Positions 7,062 through 14,154 of a stretch of 18,945 nt of DNA are shown here, piece by piece. Numbering within the stretch: position 1 is the first letter of the stretch; each line of letters begins with the position of its first letter. A program made the position numbers and the translations under genes. This DNA is from an uncultured Parabacteroides sp. (lineage in GTDB: Bacteria > Bacteroidota > Bacteroidia > Bacteroidales > Tannerellaceae): assembly GCA_937890135.1 (NCBI GenBank), contig CALBYC010000117.1:1-18945 (forward strand), written 5' to 3'. The notes beneath the pieces are model-generated. The model saw only the letters and a list, made by a program, of their open reading frames with translations. It ran no database searches and was not told the origin of the DNA.

Positions 7062-9275
7062 TTATCTAATGCATATTTTATAAGAATACTCTTTGCCGTC
7101 ATACCGGATGTTGGCGATGTAAATGCCTGCCGGACAGTAAGGCAAGGGGATGGAAGCCGTCAATGTGCTCCATTCCGCCCGCTTGACCAGCTTTCCTGCC
7201 ATGTCATACAACGAAAGCACCGCGGTCTTTTTCGCATCCGGCAAGACAACATACAAGGATTTCCTTATCCTGTCCGTATGCAAACGTATGGGATTATCCT
7301 CGAAAGAAGGCTGATTGGCTGTCCCGCCGCTCTTGTATTGGATGACAGGGTCGATGAACAAAGCCGTATTGAAGGGGGACTTCCCCCAGCCTTCGGCAGT
7401 GCGCAGCCATGCGGTGTTGCTGGACAGTCCGCCTTCCTTCACATTATAGACACAAAACTTCGCGCTCTTCTCGCCGGACATCCGGTAGCTTACAAACAGC
7501 GTGCCCAGCACTTCCACCGAGTCGCCGAAGGAGATATAATGTTCCTGCGCACGGAAAAGCGACTTTTTCTCGGACAGCAAGGTGTCATTGTCGAAATAAG
7601 CGACTTGCGGGCTGAATTTCTGTTTTGCCAAGAGCCTTTCCGGTTTGCCATCCCCGCTATAAAGGCAAATTTCTATATCCGGGGAAGTACGGCCGGACAC
7701 GGCAGGGGTCACCAGGTAACAGCCATGAACGATTGCATGGGTTTCCAGCTGGTAGGCTTCCGCACACTCCGTGACACCCGAAGCATTCAGCCCGAATTGG
7801 TAACTGCTGCCATCATAAAGCGCAGCTTCCATCTCATCTTGTTTCCCGTTTTCAAACACGTGGCTCAAACGGATTGCCGGAGCGTTTGAATAGGGGTCAA
7901 ACCCGCCACAAAGGACAGGCTCGTCGGCATCGGGAGCCAGCCAGCATCCCAGCTGGCGGCTGGCAACCTCGTCAGGCCTCCATGCGGCATGCAATGAATA
8001 GAAATAGTCGTTGTTCGGCCTATCGCAATAGGAATTGCCCCCCGTCAATGCCCCGATGACTCGATTCTCTTTGTCATACAAAGGCGACCCCGACGACCCC
8101 TCCGCCGTACAGCCCGTCTTCCAGCTCTTCACGTTCCAAAAGGCGTTTTTCTCGAACTCATGCTCGGTTATCACCAAATCGCCGATTTGTACCTCATCCG
8201 TCAAACTAAAGCGTTTCGTGCCGCCATTGGGATGTTGGATGCAAACATATTCGCCTTCATGCTTCAGGGTGGCGTTCCAGCCCGAATAATAGGGACGATA
8301 ATAGACAGGAGGGATTTCCATCAGTTCCAACAAGGCCAAGTCTACATCTTCATGAACGGCACGGCATTTCATGGAAGCCATGCTCATCTCTTCTGTCCCG
8401 CGTATGGGGGATTCGCACATCGGGCTGTTGTAATTGAAAAAAGCGACAATGCGTCCGGCTATCTTTTCATAGTCCGGATTCTTCAATTTGAACTGCTGAT
8501 TCAAGCAATGGGAAGCCGTCAGCAGATAGGGCGTCCCGTCATAGCGGGTCGTATTGACCAATGTGCCCGTGCAATAATACATGCCGTCGACTATCAGCTC
8601 CACTACGCTCCTTCCAATCTCGGCAAAAGGATCGCCTTCTGCGATGGAACAGGACAGAGGTTGGATGCAAGACAAGGAGGACAGGTCGGCAGTTGGCTCA
8701 ATCAAGCTCCGCCATCCGCGATAATCATGGTTCACCTCTCCGATGCATAACTTGCCTTGAAAAGGGACACGGGGCGGTTCATGGTATTCCACTATCAATC
8801 GTTCTCCTTCAATCGGAGAGACAGGCAAAATGCCATTCTCTGAATTATTCAAATGGGTAAATGCCCCCAACACTTGAGTCTGGTCGGGATTATAAAGGAA
8901 CAACCGCGCTCCTACCGGCAATTCGAAAGAGGTGAACAACAAGTTGATCGAATAGGCACGGGCGGAATGGATACCCAGGCGCCACACGCGTGTTCCATCC
9001 GCCATCGTGAAACGTACGCCGGAATTGGATGGTGTAAAGTCCGTGATAAATTTATAGGCAAAACGGTTGGACGCACGCAAAGAGGAGTACTCCAATGAAT
9101 CGACACGTAATTGTTCATGGACATCGAAAGCCGGCATTTCCTCGTAAAAGGAGCCGGCCGCACTCCGCAGTTCAGAGAAAGGAAGCGGAAAGCCTCCATG
9201 GCTGATCTGGGAATGAGCCTCGATTGCCAAAGTGCAAAGTCCCACCAAATAGAGAACAACAGATGCTACTTTCAT
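7062..9275 (-). CDS. Secreted trypsin-fold serine protease (lysyl endopeptidase-like) with T9SS C-terminal domain
   Basis: A 737-residue exported protease. It has a signal peptide (MKVASVVLYLVGLCTLAIEA, then HSQ), a beta-rich pro/N-terminal region (about 70-170), and a chymotrypsin-fold domain with His256 in LLTASHCLN, Asp312 (or Asp310) in EDVDLALLEL and Ser395 in AEGSSGSPLYD. All three catalytic residues are present, with several cysteines around them. A second beta domain follows (about 470-640), then a C-terminal domain with LSLYDMAGKLV and PAGIYIANIRYDGK, typical of T9SS type A sorting. The layout resembles Bacteroidota lysyl endopeptidase homologues, but cleavage specificity cannot be assigned. 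I chose ATG 9273-9275 rather than the longer open frame because it precedes the signal peptide and lies 25 bp from a -7 element. Monocistronic. Confidence 0.9.
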   Translation of the reverse strand: MKVASVVLYLVGLCTLAIEAHSQISHGGFPLPFSELRSAAGSFYEEMPAFDVHEQLRVDSLEYSSLRASNRFAYKFITDFTPSNSGVRFTMADGTRVWRLGIHSARAYSINLLFTSFELPVGARLFLYNPDQTQVLGAFTHLNNSENGILPVSPIEGERLIVEYHEPPRVPFQGKLCIGEVNHDYRGWRSLIEPTADLSSLSCIQPLSCSIAEGDPFAEIGRSVVELIVDGMYYCTGTLVNTTRYDGTPYLLTASHCLNQQFKLKNPDYEKIAGRIVAFFNYNSPMCESPIRGTEEMSMASMKCRAVHEDVDLALLELMEIPPVYYRPYYSGWNATLKHEGEYVCIQHPNGGTKRFSLTDEVQIGDLVITEHEFEKNAFWNVKSWKTGCTAEGSSGSPLYDKENRVIGALTGGNSYCDRPNNDYFYSLHAAWRPDEVASRQLGCWLAPDADEPVLCGGFDPYSNAPAIRLSHVFENGKQDEMEAALYDGSSYQFGLNASGVTECAEAYQLETHAIVHGCYLVTPAVSGRTSPDIEICLYSGDGKPERLLAKQKFSPQVAYFDNDTLLSEKKSLFRAQEHYISFGDSVEVLGTLFVSYRMSGEKSAKFCVYNVKEGGLSSNTAWLRTAEGWGKSPFNTALFIDPVIQYKSGGTANQPSFEDNPIRLHTDRIRKSLYVVLPDAKKTAVLSLYDMAGKLVKRAEWSTLTASIPLPYCPAGIYIANIRYDGKEYSYKICIR

Positions 9276-9300
9276 ATTCAGGCCTAATAGAATCAGATTG

Positions 9301-9308
9301 CAAAGATA
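9301..9308 (-). promoter_or_regulatory. -7 promoter element for the protease gene
   Basis: The minus strand reads TATCTTTG, 25 bp upstream of the protease start codon. It begins only 2 bp beyond the T-run that ends the pnp terminator hairpin. Confidence 0.7.
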
Positions 9309-9310
9309 GA

Positions 9311-9342
9311 AAGAAAAAGGCTGCCACATAGCGACAGCCTTT
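9311..9342 (-). terminator. Intrinsic terminator of pnp
   Basis: On the minus strand AAAGGCTG pairs with CAGCCTTT, and the inner bases TCGC/GTGG extend the stem with two G-U pairs to about 12 bp around a 3-nt loop. TTTTTCTT follows. It lies 26 bp after the pnp stop and directly before the protease promoter. Confidence 0.85.
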
Positions 9343-9367
9343 ATTAATATGCAATAAACTACTTAGC

Positions 9368-11611
9368 TTAATCCTGATGATTGGGATGGCCTTGGTTATT
9401 ATTTCGCGGAGCGTGGTTGCTATTGTTATTACCACGAGGTGCACGTTCCGTACGCGGGCCGCGTTCCGCCCTTGGAGGACGCTCTTCATAACCTTCCGGT
9501 TTTGGAATCAGCACCCGGTGGGAAAGTTTGAACTTGCCTGTTTTCGGGTCTATGTCCACCAACTTGACGGTGATCTGATCGCCCTCCTTCAAGCCGGCCT
9601 GTTCAACCGTGTCCAAACGCTTCCAGTCTATTTCGGAGATATGCAGCAGGCCATCCTTGCCAGGCATGAATTCCACGAACGCGCCATAAGGCATGATGGA
9701 TGAAATCTTTCCTTCATAAACTTCTCCTACTTCGGGGACAGCGACAATCGCTTTGATGGCACGTATCGCCGCATCGATGGTAGACTTGTTGCAACCCGAA
9801 ATCTCGACTTTGCCAACACCGTCGATTTCTTCAATCGAGATGGCCGCGCCCGTCTTTTCCTGAATGCCCTGGATAATCTTGCCGCCCGGGCCGATGATCG
9901 CACCGATAAACTCTTTGCCAACCGTCATTGTCTCTATGCGAGGAGCGTGAGGCTTCAAATCCGCACGCGTTTCCGGCTGCGCTTCCATTATCTTGTCCAA
10001 GATGTACATGCGGCCTTCACGCGCCTGTGCCAAAGCCCTTTCCAAAATCTCGTACGACAAACCGTCAACCTTGATGTCCATCTGGGTAGCCGTGATGCCG
10101 TCTTTCGTTCCCGTAACCTTGAAGTCCATATCGCCCAAATGGTCTTCATCGCCCAAGATATCGGACAAGATGGCGTAGTTTGTTCCATGGTTTTCAGAAA
10201 TCAGACCCATGGCAATACCAGACACCGGCTTCTTCATCGGGACACCCGCATCACGCAAAGCCAACGTACCGGCACAAACCGTAGCCATGGAAGATGAACC
10301 GTTTGATTCCAGAATATCAGACATCACACGTACCACGTACGGGTAGTTTTCGGGAATCATACGTTTCAAAGCACGCCAAGCCAAATGGCCATGACCGATT
10401 TCACGACGGCCGACGCCACGCTGAACCTTTGCTTCGCCTGTCGAAAAGGGAGGGAAGTTATAGTGCAGCAAGAAACGTTCTTTGCCATGTACCAGCACAT
10501 CGTCAATTATCTTCTCGTCATCCTTGGTACCTAAAGTGACAGAAGACAACGATTGGGTTTCACCACGGGTAAAGATGGCAGAACCATGAGGGCCGGGCAA
10601 GCAGTCCGTTTCAATCCAGATCGGACGAATCTCCGTGGTCTTACGACCATCCAAGCGTTTGCCTTCGTCCAAGATCGCACGGCGCATCGCCTCTTTCTCC
10701 ACATCATGGTAGTAACGGTCAATCATTTCAACCTTCTCGTCTGTCAGTTCTTCTTCCGTGAACTGGGCCTTGTACTCTTCAACGATCGCGTCAAAAGCGT
10801 CGGCACGCTGGTGCTTGTCGGTGCCTGAAGTAGCCACCTCGTAGGCCTTTGCATAACATTTGTCGTGCACGTCCTTGCGCAAATCGTCGTCATTCACTTC
10901 ATGGCAGTACTCACGTTTGACCGTTTTGCCGCAAGCCTCCATCAATTCGATTTGGGCTTGGCATTGCACCTTGATAGCTTCATGGGCGGCCTTGATGGCA
11001 TCCAACATGTCCGCTTCCTGGACTTCGTTCATTTCTCCTTCCACCATCATGATATTGTCCAACGTAGCGCCGACCATGATATCGATGTCTGCCTTTTCCA
11101 GCTGCGCGAAGGTCGGGTCAATCACATATTGTCCATCAATGCGAGCCACACGGACTTCGGAAATCGGCCCGTTGAATGGGATGTCCGAAACAGCCAGTGC
11201 AGCAGAAGCCGCAAGGCCGGCCAGCGCGTCAGGCATGTCCTCGCCATCAGCCGAGAACAATATGATATTTACATAAACTTCAGCGTGGTAGTTGTCCGGG
11301 AACAGTGGACGCAAAGCACGGTCCACCAAACGTGCTGTCAAAATCTCATAATCAGAAGCTTTTCCTTCTCTCTTGGTGAAACCACCGGGGAAACGTCCGA
11401 ATGCGGAGAATTTCTCCTTGTATTCTACTTGCAGTGGCATAAAGTCAACTCCGGGATTGGCATCCTTCGCGGCACACACGGTAGCAAGCAAAACGGTGTT
11501 ACCCATCCTTACGGTAACAGCGCCATCGGCTTGCTTTGCCAACTTACCGGTCTCGATGGTGATGACTCTTCCATCACCCAACTCGATCGTCTTGTTAATT
11601 GGATTAAGCAT
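9368..11611 (-). CDS. pnp: Polyribonucleotide nucleotidyltransferase (PNPase)
   Basis: 3'-to-5' phosphorolytic exoribonuclease of mRNA decay, active as a trimer in the cytosol. The 747 residues follow the standard plan: first RNase PH core (about 12-145), a helical linker, second RNase PH core (about 320-515) with the catalytic-region GDMDFKVTGTKDG (493-505), a KH domain with IIGPGGKIIQ (572-581) and an S1 domain (about 628-698, YEGKISSIMPYGAFVEF). A low-complexity Arg/Asn/Pro-rich tail of about 40 residues closes the protein, as often seen in this phylum, and may add RNA contacts. The ATG at 11609-11611 lies about 40 bp after a -7 element. PNPase mRNAs autoregulate through leader structures in enterobacteria; no comparable long stem is visible in this short leader. 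Confidence 0.97.
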   Translation of the reverse strand: MLNPINKTIELGDGRVITIETGKLAKQADGAVTVRMGNTVLLATVCAAKDANPGVDFMPLQVEYKEKFSAFGRFPGGFTKREGKASDYEILTARLVDRALRPLFPDNYHAEVYVNIILFSADGEDMPDALAGLAASAALAVSDIPFNGPISEVRVARIDGQYVIDPTFAQLEKADIDIMVGATLDNIMMVEGEMNEVQEADMLDAIKAAHEAIKVQCQAQIELMEACGKTVKREYCHEVNDDDLRKDVHDKCYAKAYEVATSGTDKHQRADAFDAIVEEYKAQFTEEELTDEKVEMIDRYYHDVEKEAMRRAILDEGKRLDGRKTTEIRPIWIETDCLPGPHGSAIFTRGETQSLSSVTLGTKDDEKIIDDVLVHGKERFLLHYNFPPFSTGEAKVQRGVGRREIGHGHLAWRALKRMIPENYPYVVRVMSDILESNGSSSMATVCAGTLALRDAGVPMKKPVSGIAMGLISENHGTNYAILSDILGDEDHLGDMDFKVTGTKDGITATQMDIKVDGLSYEILERALAQAREGRMYILDKIMEAQPETRADLKPHAPRIETMTVGKEFIGAIIGPGGKIIQGIQEKTGAAISIEEIDGVGKVEISGCNKSTIDAAIRAIKAIVAVPEVGEVYEGKISSIMPYGAFVEFMPGKDGLLHISEIDWKRLDTVEQAGLKEGDQITVKLVDIDPKTGKFKLSHRVLIPKPEGYEERPPRAERGPRTERAPRGNNNSNHAPRNNNQGHPNHQD

Positions 11612-11651
11612 AATCTTAATTACTTATATTTTTCTCGTCTATAAATTGGCG

Positions 11652-11659
11652 CAAAGGTA
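11652..11659 (-). promoter_or_regulatory. -7 promoter element for pnp
   Basis: The minus strand reads TACCTTTG, 40 bp upstream of the pnp start. This predicts a leader of about 36 nt. The divergent lipoprotein promoter lies about 115 bp away. Confidence 0.7.
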
Positions 11660-11774
11660 CACAAAGTTTGATTCATAACCTATTAAAATCAAATGAAATA
11701 ATTCTCGCCTTTTTCTTTTGCCGAATTAGGAAATATTCATGGCCATTATTGGCAATGGGAAATGCAAAATAATG

Positions 11775-11782
11775 TATATTTG
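11775..11782 (+). promoter_or_regulatory. -7 promoter element for the thioredoxin-fold lipoprotein gene
   Basis: TATATTTG (TAnnTTTG consensus) is 28 bp upstream of the ATG at 11811. A TTGG at 11749-11752 is a weak, slightly distant -33 candidate. A short dyad, CCATT/AATGG (11743-11747 with 11754-11758), surrounds it. Confidence 0.65.
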
Positions 11783-11810
11783 CAATTTGAAAACTATAAC
11801 AAGCACAAGA

Positions 11811-12965
11811 ATGAAAACATTACAGGTTTATATAGGGCTGTTCATCGCCTTGTTTTGGGCGGTTGCTTGCCAGAATGAGAAGAATTTCAAAGTGGACGGC
11901 GTTGTCTCCGGAGCAGACGGGCAAACGTTATATTTGGAGAACGTCGGCATTTCCAGCGTTACCATATTGGATTCCGCCAAGCTAAACGCGGCGGGGACGT
12001 TCGAGTTCAAGCAGCCCAGGCCGGCATTCCCCGAGTTCTACCGCCTGCGCTTAAAGAACCAATTAATCAATTTTGCCATTGATTCCACGGAAACCATCCA
12101 AGTGATGGCGGATGCCGGCACGTTCGCCACCTCTTACCAAATAGAAGGTTCGGAAAACTGCAAGGCAATAAAAAACATCACATTGGCCCAGCTGGACGCC
12201 AACCAAGCCATCCATAAATTGCGGAAAGAGTATGAGCACAATCTGATAAATGACACCACTTATGTCAGCAAATTGGCAGAAGCGTCCAAGGCATACAAAG
12301 AAGAAGCCTTGAAATATATCTACGGCGCTCCCATGTCCACCGCGGCCTATTTCGCCCTCTTCCAGCAAGTGGACGGAATGCTTTTCTTCGACTTGTACGA
12401 CAAGACCGATTCACGCGCATACGGGGCCGTGGCGACCAGCTACGACCACTTCTACCCCGAAAGCCCAAGGACCAAGCAGTTATATAACTTAGCATTGCAG
12501 TCCATAAAAATACTCAGAGGCCAGCGCAAACTGGATTTGGAGAAAATAAAAGCGACCGAGATCGACTTCTTGGAAGCGGAACTTCCCGACATCCACGGGA
12601 ACATCGTCAAACTGTCGGATGTGGCAAAGGGCCATCCGGTTTTGGTGAACTTCACCGCATACCAGGCAGACTGGTCTCCGGCCTTGAATATGGAGCTGAA
12701 CAAAATCTATACGGAATATGCCGCGCAAGGGCTGAGAATCTATCAAATATCGTTAGATTCCGACGAGCACTTTTGGAAAAACGCAGCTTCCAACTTGCCA
12801 TGGACTTGCGTTCGTGACCCGCAATCGGCCTATTCACAAGTCGCCGCATTATACAATGTAAAGCAGCTTCCCGCCATATTCCTGTTAGACAAAAACGGGG
12901 ACATCGTGAAAAGGGTAGACAACTTGCAACAGCTGGCAAACGGCGTGAAATCCATATTGAAATAA
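11811..12965 (+). CDS. DUF4369/thioredoxin-fold lipoprotein lacking the CXXC active site
   Basis: A 384-residue predicted lipoprotein. The N-terminus is a short signal peptide ending in the lipobox AVAC, with Cys20 as lipid acceptor, so it acts in the periplasm or on a membrane face. Residues ~25-115 resemble the beta-rich DUF4369 domain (KVDGVVSGADGQTLYLEN), a helical middle follows, and ~255-384 form a TlpA/AhpC-type thioredoxin fold (HPVLVNFTAYQADWSP, cis-Pro354 in KQLPAIFLLD). Where TlpA proteins carry WCXXC, this one has QADWS, so it should be redox-inactive as a disulfide oxidoreductase. I started at ATG 11811, just before the signal peptide, rather than upstream in-frame ATGs that precede or overlap the promoter. 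Its substrate or partner is unknown. Confidence 0.85.
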   Translation: MKTLQVYIGLFIALFWAVACQNEKNFKVDGVVSGADGQTLYLENVGISSVTILDSAKLNAAGTFEFKQPRPAFPEFYRLRLKNQLINFAIDSTETIQVMADAGTFATSYQIEGSENCKAIKNITLAQLDANQAIHKLRKEYEHNLINDTTYVSKLAEASKAYKEEALKYIYGAPMSTAAYFALFQQVDGMLFFDLYDKTDSRAYGAVATSYDHFYPESPRTKQLYNLALQSIKILRGQRKLDLEKIKATEIDFLEAELPDIHGNIVKLSDVAKGHPVLVNFTAYQADWSPALNMELNKIYTEYAAQGLRIYQISLDSDEHFWKNAASNLPWTCVRDPQSAYSQVAALYNVKQLPAIFLLDKNGDIVKRVDNLQQLANGVKSILK

Positions 12966-12998
12966 ACAAACCGCAACGCAAATATGTTATAAAGCAGA

Positions 12999-13028
12999 GA
13001 AGTTTATGGTACATATACCAAAAACTTC
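12999..13028. promoter_or_regulatory. Dyad directly upstream of the greA promoter (operator or 3' hairpin)
   Basis: GAAGTTT-A-TGGTA, a 4-nt CATA loop, then TACCA-A-AAACTTC: 12 of 13 positions pair, with one A-A mismatch. It starts 33 bp after the lipoprotein stop and ends 3 bp before the greA -7 element, covering where the -33 box should be. There is no T-run after it on the plus strand, which argues against a plain terminator. Confidence 0.5.
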
Positions 13029-13031
13029 CCT

Positions 13032-13039
13032 TATATTTG
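13032..13039 (+). promoter_or_regulatory. -7 promoter element for the greA leader
   Basis: TATATTTG matches TAnnTTTG. Transcription would begin near 13043, about 118 nt before the greA ATG, the longest predicted leader in the window. No second TAnnTTTG element lies between the leader terminator and greA. Confidence 0.65.
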
Positions 13040-13042
13040 CGA

Positions 13043-13102
13043 AGTCTTTACATGTTATAGAAAAGGAGTTCCGGTCAAAACGATTGGCCGGGCTTCTTTT
13101 TT
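13043..13102 (+). ncRNA. Putative short greA leader RNA (approximate ends)
   Basis: If transcription starts about 4 nt after the -7 element and stops at the leader terminator, a transcript of about 60 nt results. It has a single-stranded 5' part of about 20 nt and a 3' hairpin. This is inferred from the promoter and terminator alone. E. coli greA has an analogous arrangement that yields the GraL short RNAs, but no sequence similarity is claimed. Confidence 0.4.
13063..13102 (+). terminator. Intrinsic terminator inside the greA leader
   Basis: CCGGTC (13071-13076) and GGCCGG (13086-13091) pair around a 9-nt loop with one G-U. The stem extends outward past one mismatch through AAGGAG with CTTCTTT, and the run TCTTTTTT (13095-13102) follows. 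It lies between the promoter and the greA start and has the form of an attenuator. I see no obvious competing antiterminator stem. Confidence 0.7.
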
Positions 13103-13147
13103 ATTATATGACAGTAAATAAATAATCACTAAAATATAAACAAAAAC

Positions 13148-13153
13148 AGGAGG
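13148..13153 (+). promoter_or_regulatory. Consensus Shine-Dalgarno of greA
   Basis: AGGAGG with a 7-nt spacer to the ATG at 13161. No other gene in the window has a comparable ribosome binding site, which fits the phylum's general lack of Shine-Dalgarno use and makes this one stand out. Confidence 0.75.
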
Positions 13154-13160
13154 ATTTGTT

Positions 13161-13631
13161 ATGGCTGTTAGTTATATGACAGAAGAAGGTTACAACAAGA
13201 TTTTGGCGGAAATTAATTATCTTGAAACCGTAAAGCGTCCTGAAATCTCTCAGCAGATAGCAGAAGCAAGAGACAAAGGCGACTTGTCCGAAAATGCGGA
13301 ATACGACGCCGCAAAAGAAGCGCAAGGCATCATGGAGGCCAAACTGGCACAACTGAAAGGCCTCATCGCCAACGCCCGTCTGATTGACCCATCCCGCGTG
13401 CAAACAGACGAGGTGCAAATATTGAACAAAGTGAAGATCAAGAATGTCAAGAACAAGGCCGTCATGACATATACGCTCGTGTCGGACTCCGAGGCGAACC
13501 TGAAAGAGGGCAAGATCGCCATCAGCACGCCTATCGCACAAGGACTGCTGGGGAAGAAAGTGGGCGATATCGTCGAGATAAAAGTGCCATCGGGCATCAT
13601 GCAATTTGAAATCATGGATATTTCCATTTAA
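13161..13631 (+). CDS. greA: Transcription elongation factor GreA
   Basis: Binds the RNA polymerase secondary channel and stimulates cleavage of backtracked transcripts, rescuing stalled complexes. The 156-residue product has an N-terminal coiled coil (about 8-75) with the tip sequence ARDKGDLSENAEYDAAKE, whose acidic residues D41 and E44 are the catalytic-tip pair of GreA, and a C-terminal FKBP-like globular domain containing ISTPIAQGLLGKKVGD. Length is typical. The ATG is fixed by the AGGAGG 7 nt upstream. The HIT gene follows 14 bp after the stop, so the two form an operon behind a leader with an intrinsic terminator. A GreA product that changes polymerase pausing could plausibly alter readthrough of its own leader; that part is inference. 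Confidence 0.96.
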   Translation: MAVSYMTEEGYNKILAEINYLETVKRPEISQQIAEARDKGDLSENAEYDAAKEAQGIMEAKLAQLKGLIANARLIDPSRVQTDEVQILNKVKIKNVKNKAVMTYTLVSDSEANLKEGKIAISTPIAQGLLGKKVGDIVEIKVPSGIMQFEIMDISI

Positions 13632-13645
13632 TAACACCAAAGATC

Positions 13646-14041
13646 ATGGCAACAATATTCAGTAGAATCGTGGCTGGCGAAATCCCATGCCATAAGGTCG
13701 CGGAAAACGACGAGTTCTTTGCATTTCTGGACATCAACCCGGTTGCCGCAGGGCACACGTTGGTCATCCCGAAGAAAGAGGTGGATTATATTTTCGACAT
13801 CGACGACGCAGAATTGGGGCGGATGATGACTTTTGCCAAAAGAGTGGCCAAGGCCCAAGAGAAAGCCATTGCCTGCAAGCGGGTCGGCATCGCCGTCATG
13901 GGACTGGAAGTTCCTCATGCGCATATCCATTTGATTCCTATCACAAAAGAATCGGACATGTACTTCGGCAGGAAGAAACTGGAAATGTCCCAAGACGAGT
14001 TGGCTTCCATCGCAGCAAAAATCAGAGAGAAGTTCGAGTAA
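13646..14041 (+). CDS. HIT-family hydrolase (HinT-like)
   Basis: Histidine-triad nucleotide-binding protein, probably a purine nucleoside phosphoramidate or AMP-lysine hydrolase of the HinT branch acting in the cytosol. The 131-residue product opens MATIFSRIVAGEIPCHKV, as HinT proteins do, has GHTLVIPKKEVDYIFD, and carries the catalytic motif PHAHIHLIP with His91, His93 and His95 (HxHxHxx). It follows greA by 14 bp with no promoter between. The exact substrate is not predictable from sequence. Start chosen at the only ATG near the greA stop; no Shine-Dalgarno is visible. Confidence 0.93.
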   Translation: MATIFSRIVAGEIPCHKVAENDEFFAFLDINPVAAGHTLVIPKKEVDYIFDIDDAELGRMMTFAKRVAKAQEKAIACKRVGIAVMGLEVPHAHIHLIPITKESDMYFGRKKLEMSQDELASIAAKIREKFE

Positions 14042-14061
14042 GGCTCGTGTGCTAAAAAATG

Positions 14062-14100
14062 AAGGGCAGCGTTGGTTCATTCTTTTTCAACGCCGCCCTT
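14062..14100. terminator. Hairpin between the convergent HIT and pspC genes
   Basis: AAGGGC-A-GCGTTG pairs with CAACGC-C-GCCCTT (12 of 13 positions) around a 13-nt loop. On the minus strand it is followed by CATTTTTTAGC, so it best fits the terminator of padR-pspC, about 55 bp after that stop. On the plus strand there is no T-run, although it may still end greA-HIT transcripts. The remaining bases 14101-14154 hold nothing I recognise. Confidence 0.7.
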
Positions 14101-14154
14101 GCACTACTATAATCTTAATCACACAATGCTATTCCGTCTTAATCTTTTATTTCC

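Noticed and set aside
7036..7063. AATGGC/GCCATT inverted repeat at the protease stop as a terminator
   Set aside because: A 6-bp stem with a 16-nt loop overlapping the stop codon and no T-run is too weak to call.
11716..11729. 14-mer TTTTGCCGAATTAG shared with 15808-15821
   Set aside because: One copy is intergenic and the other is inside the acyl-CoA synthetase coding region; the flanks differ, so a chance match is the simplest reading.
12983..13059. ATGTTATAA and ATGTTATAG as minimal leader ORFs before greA
   Set aside because: Both are three-codon frames in A/T-rich sequence; the first lies upstream of the promoter and neither has a ribosome binding site.
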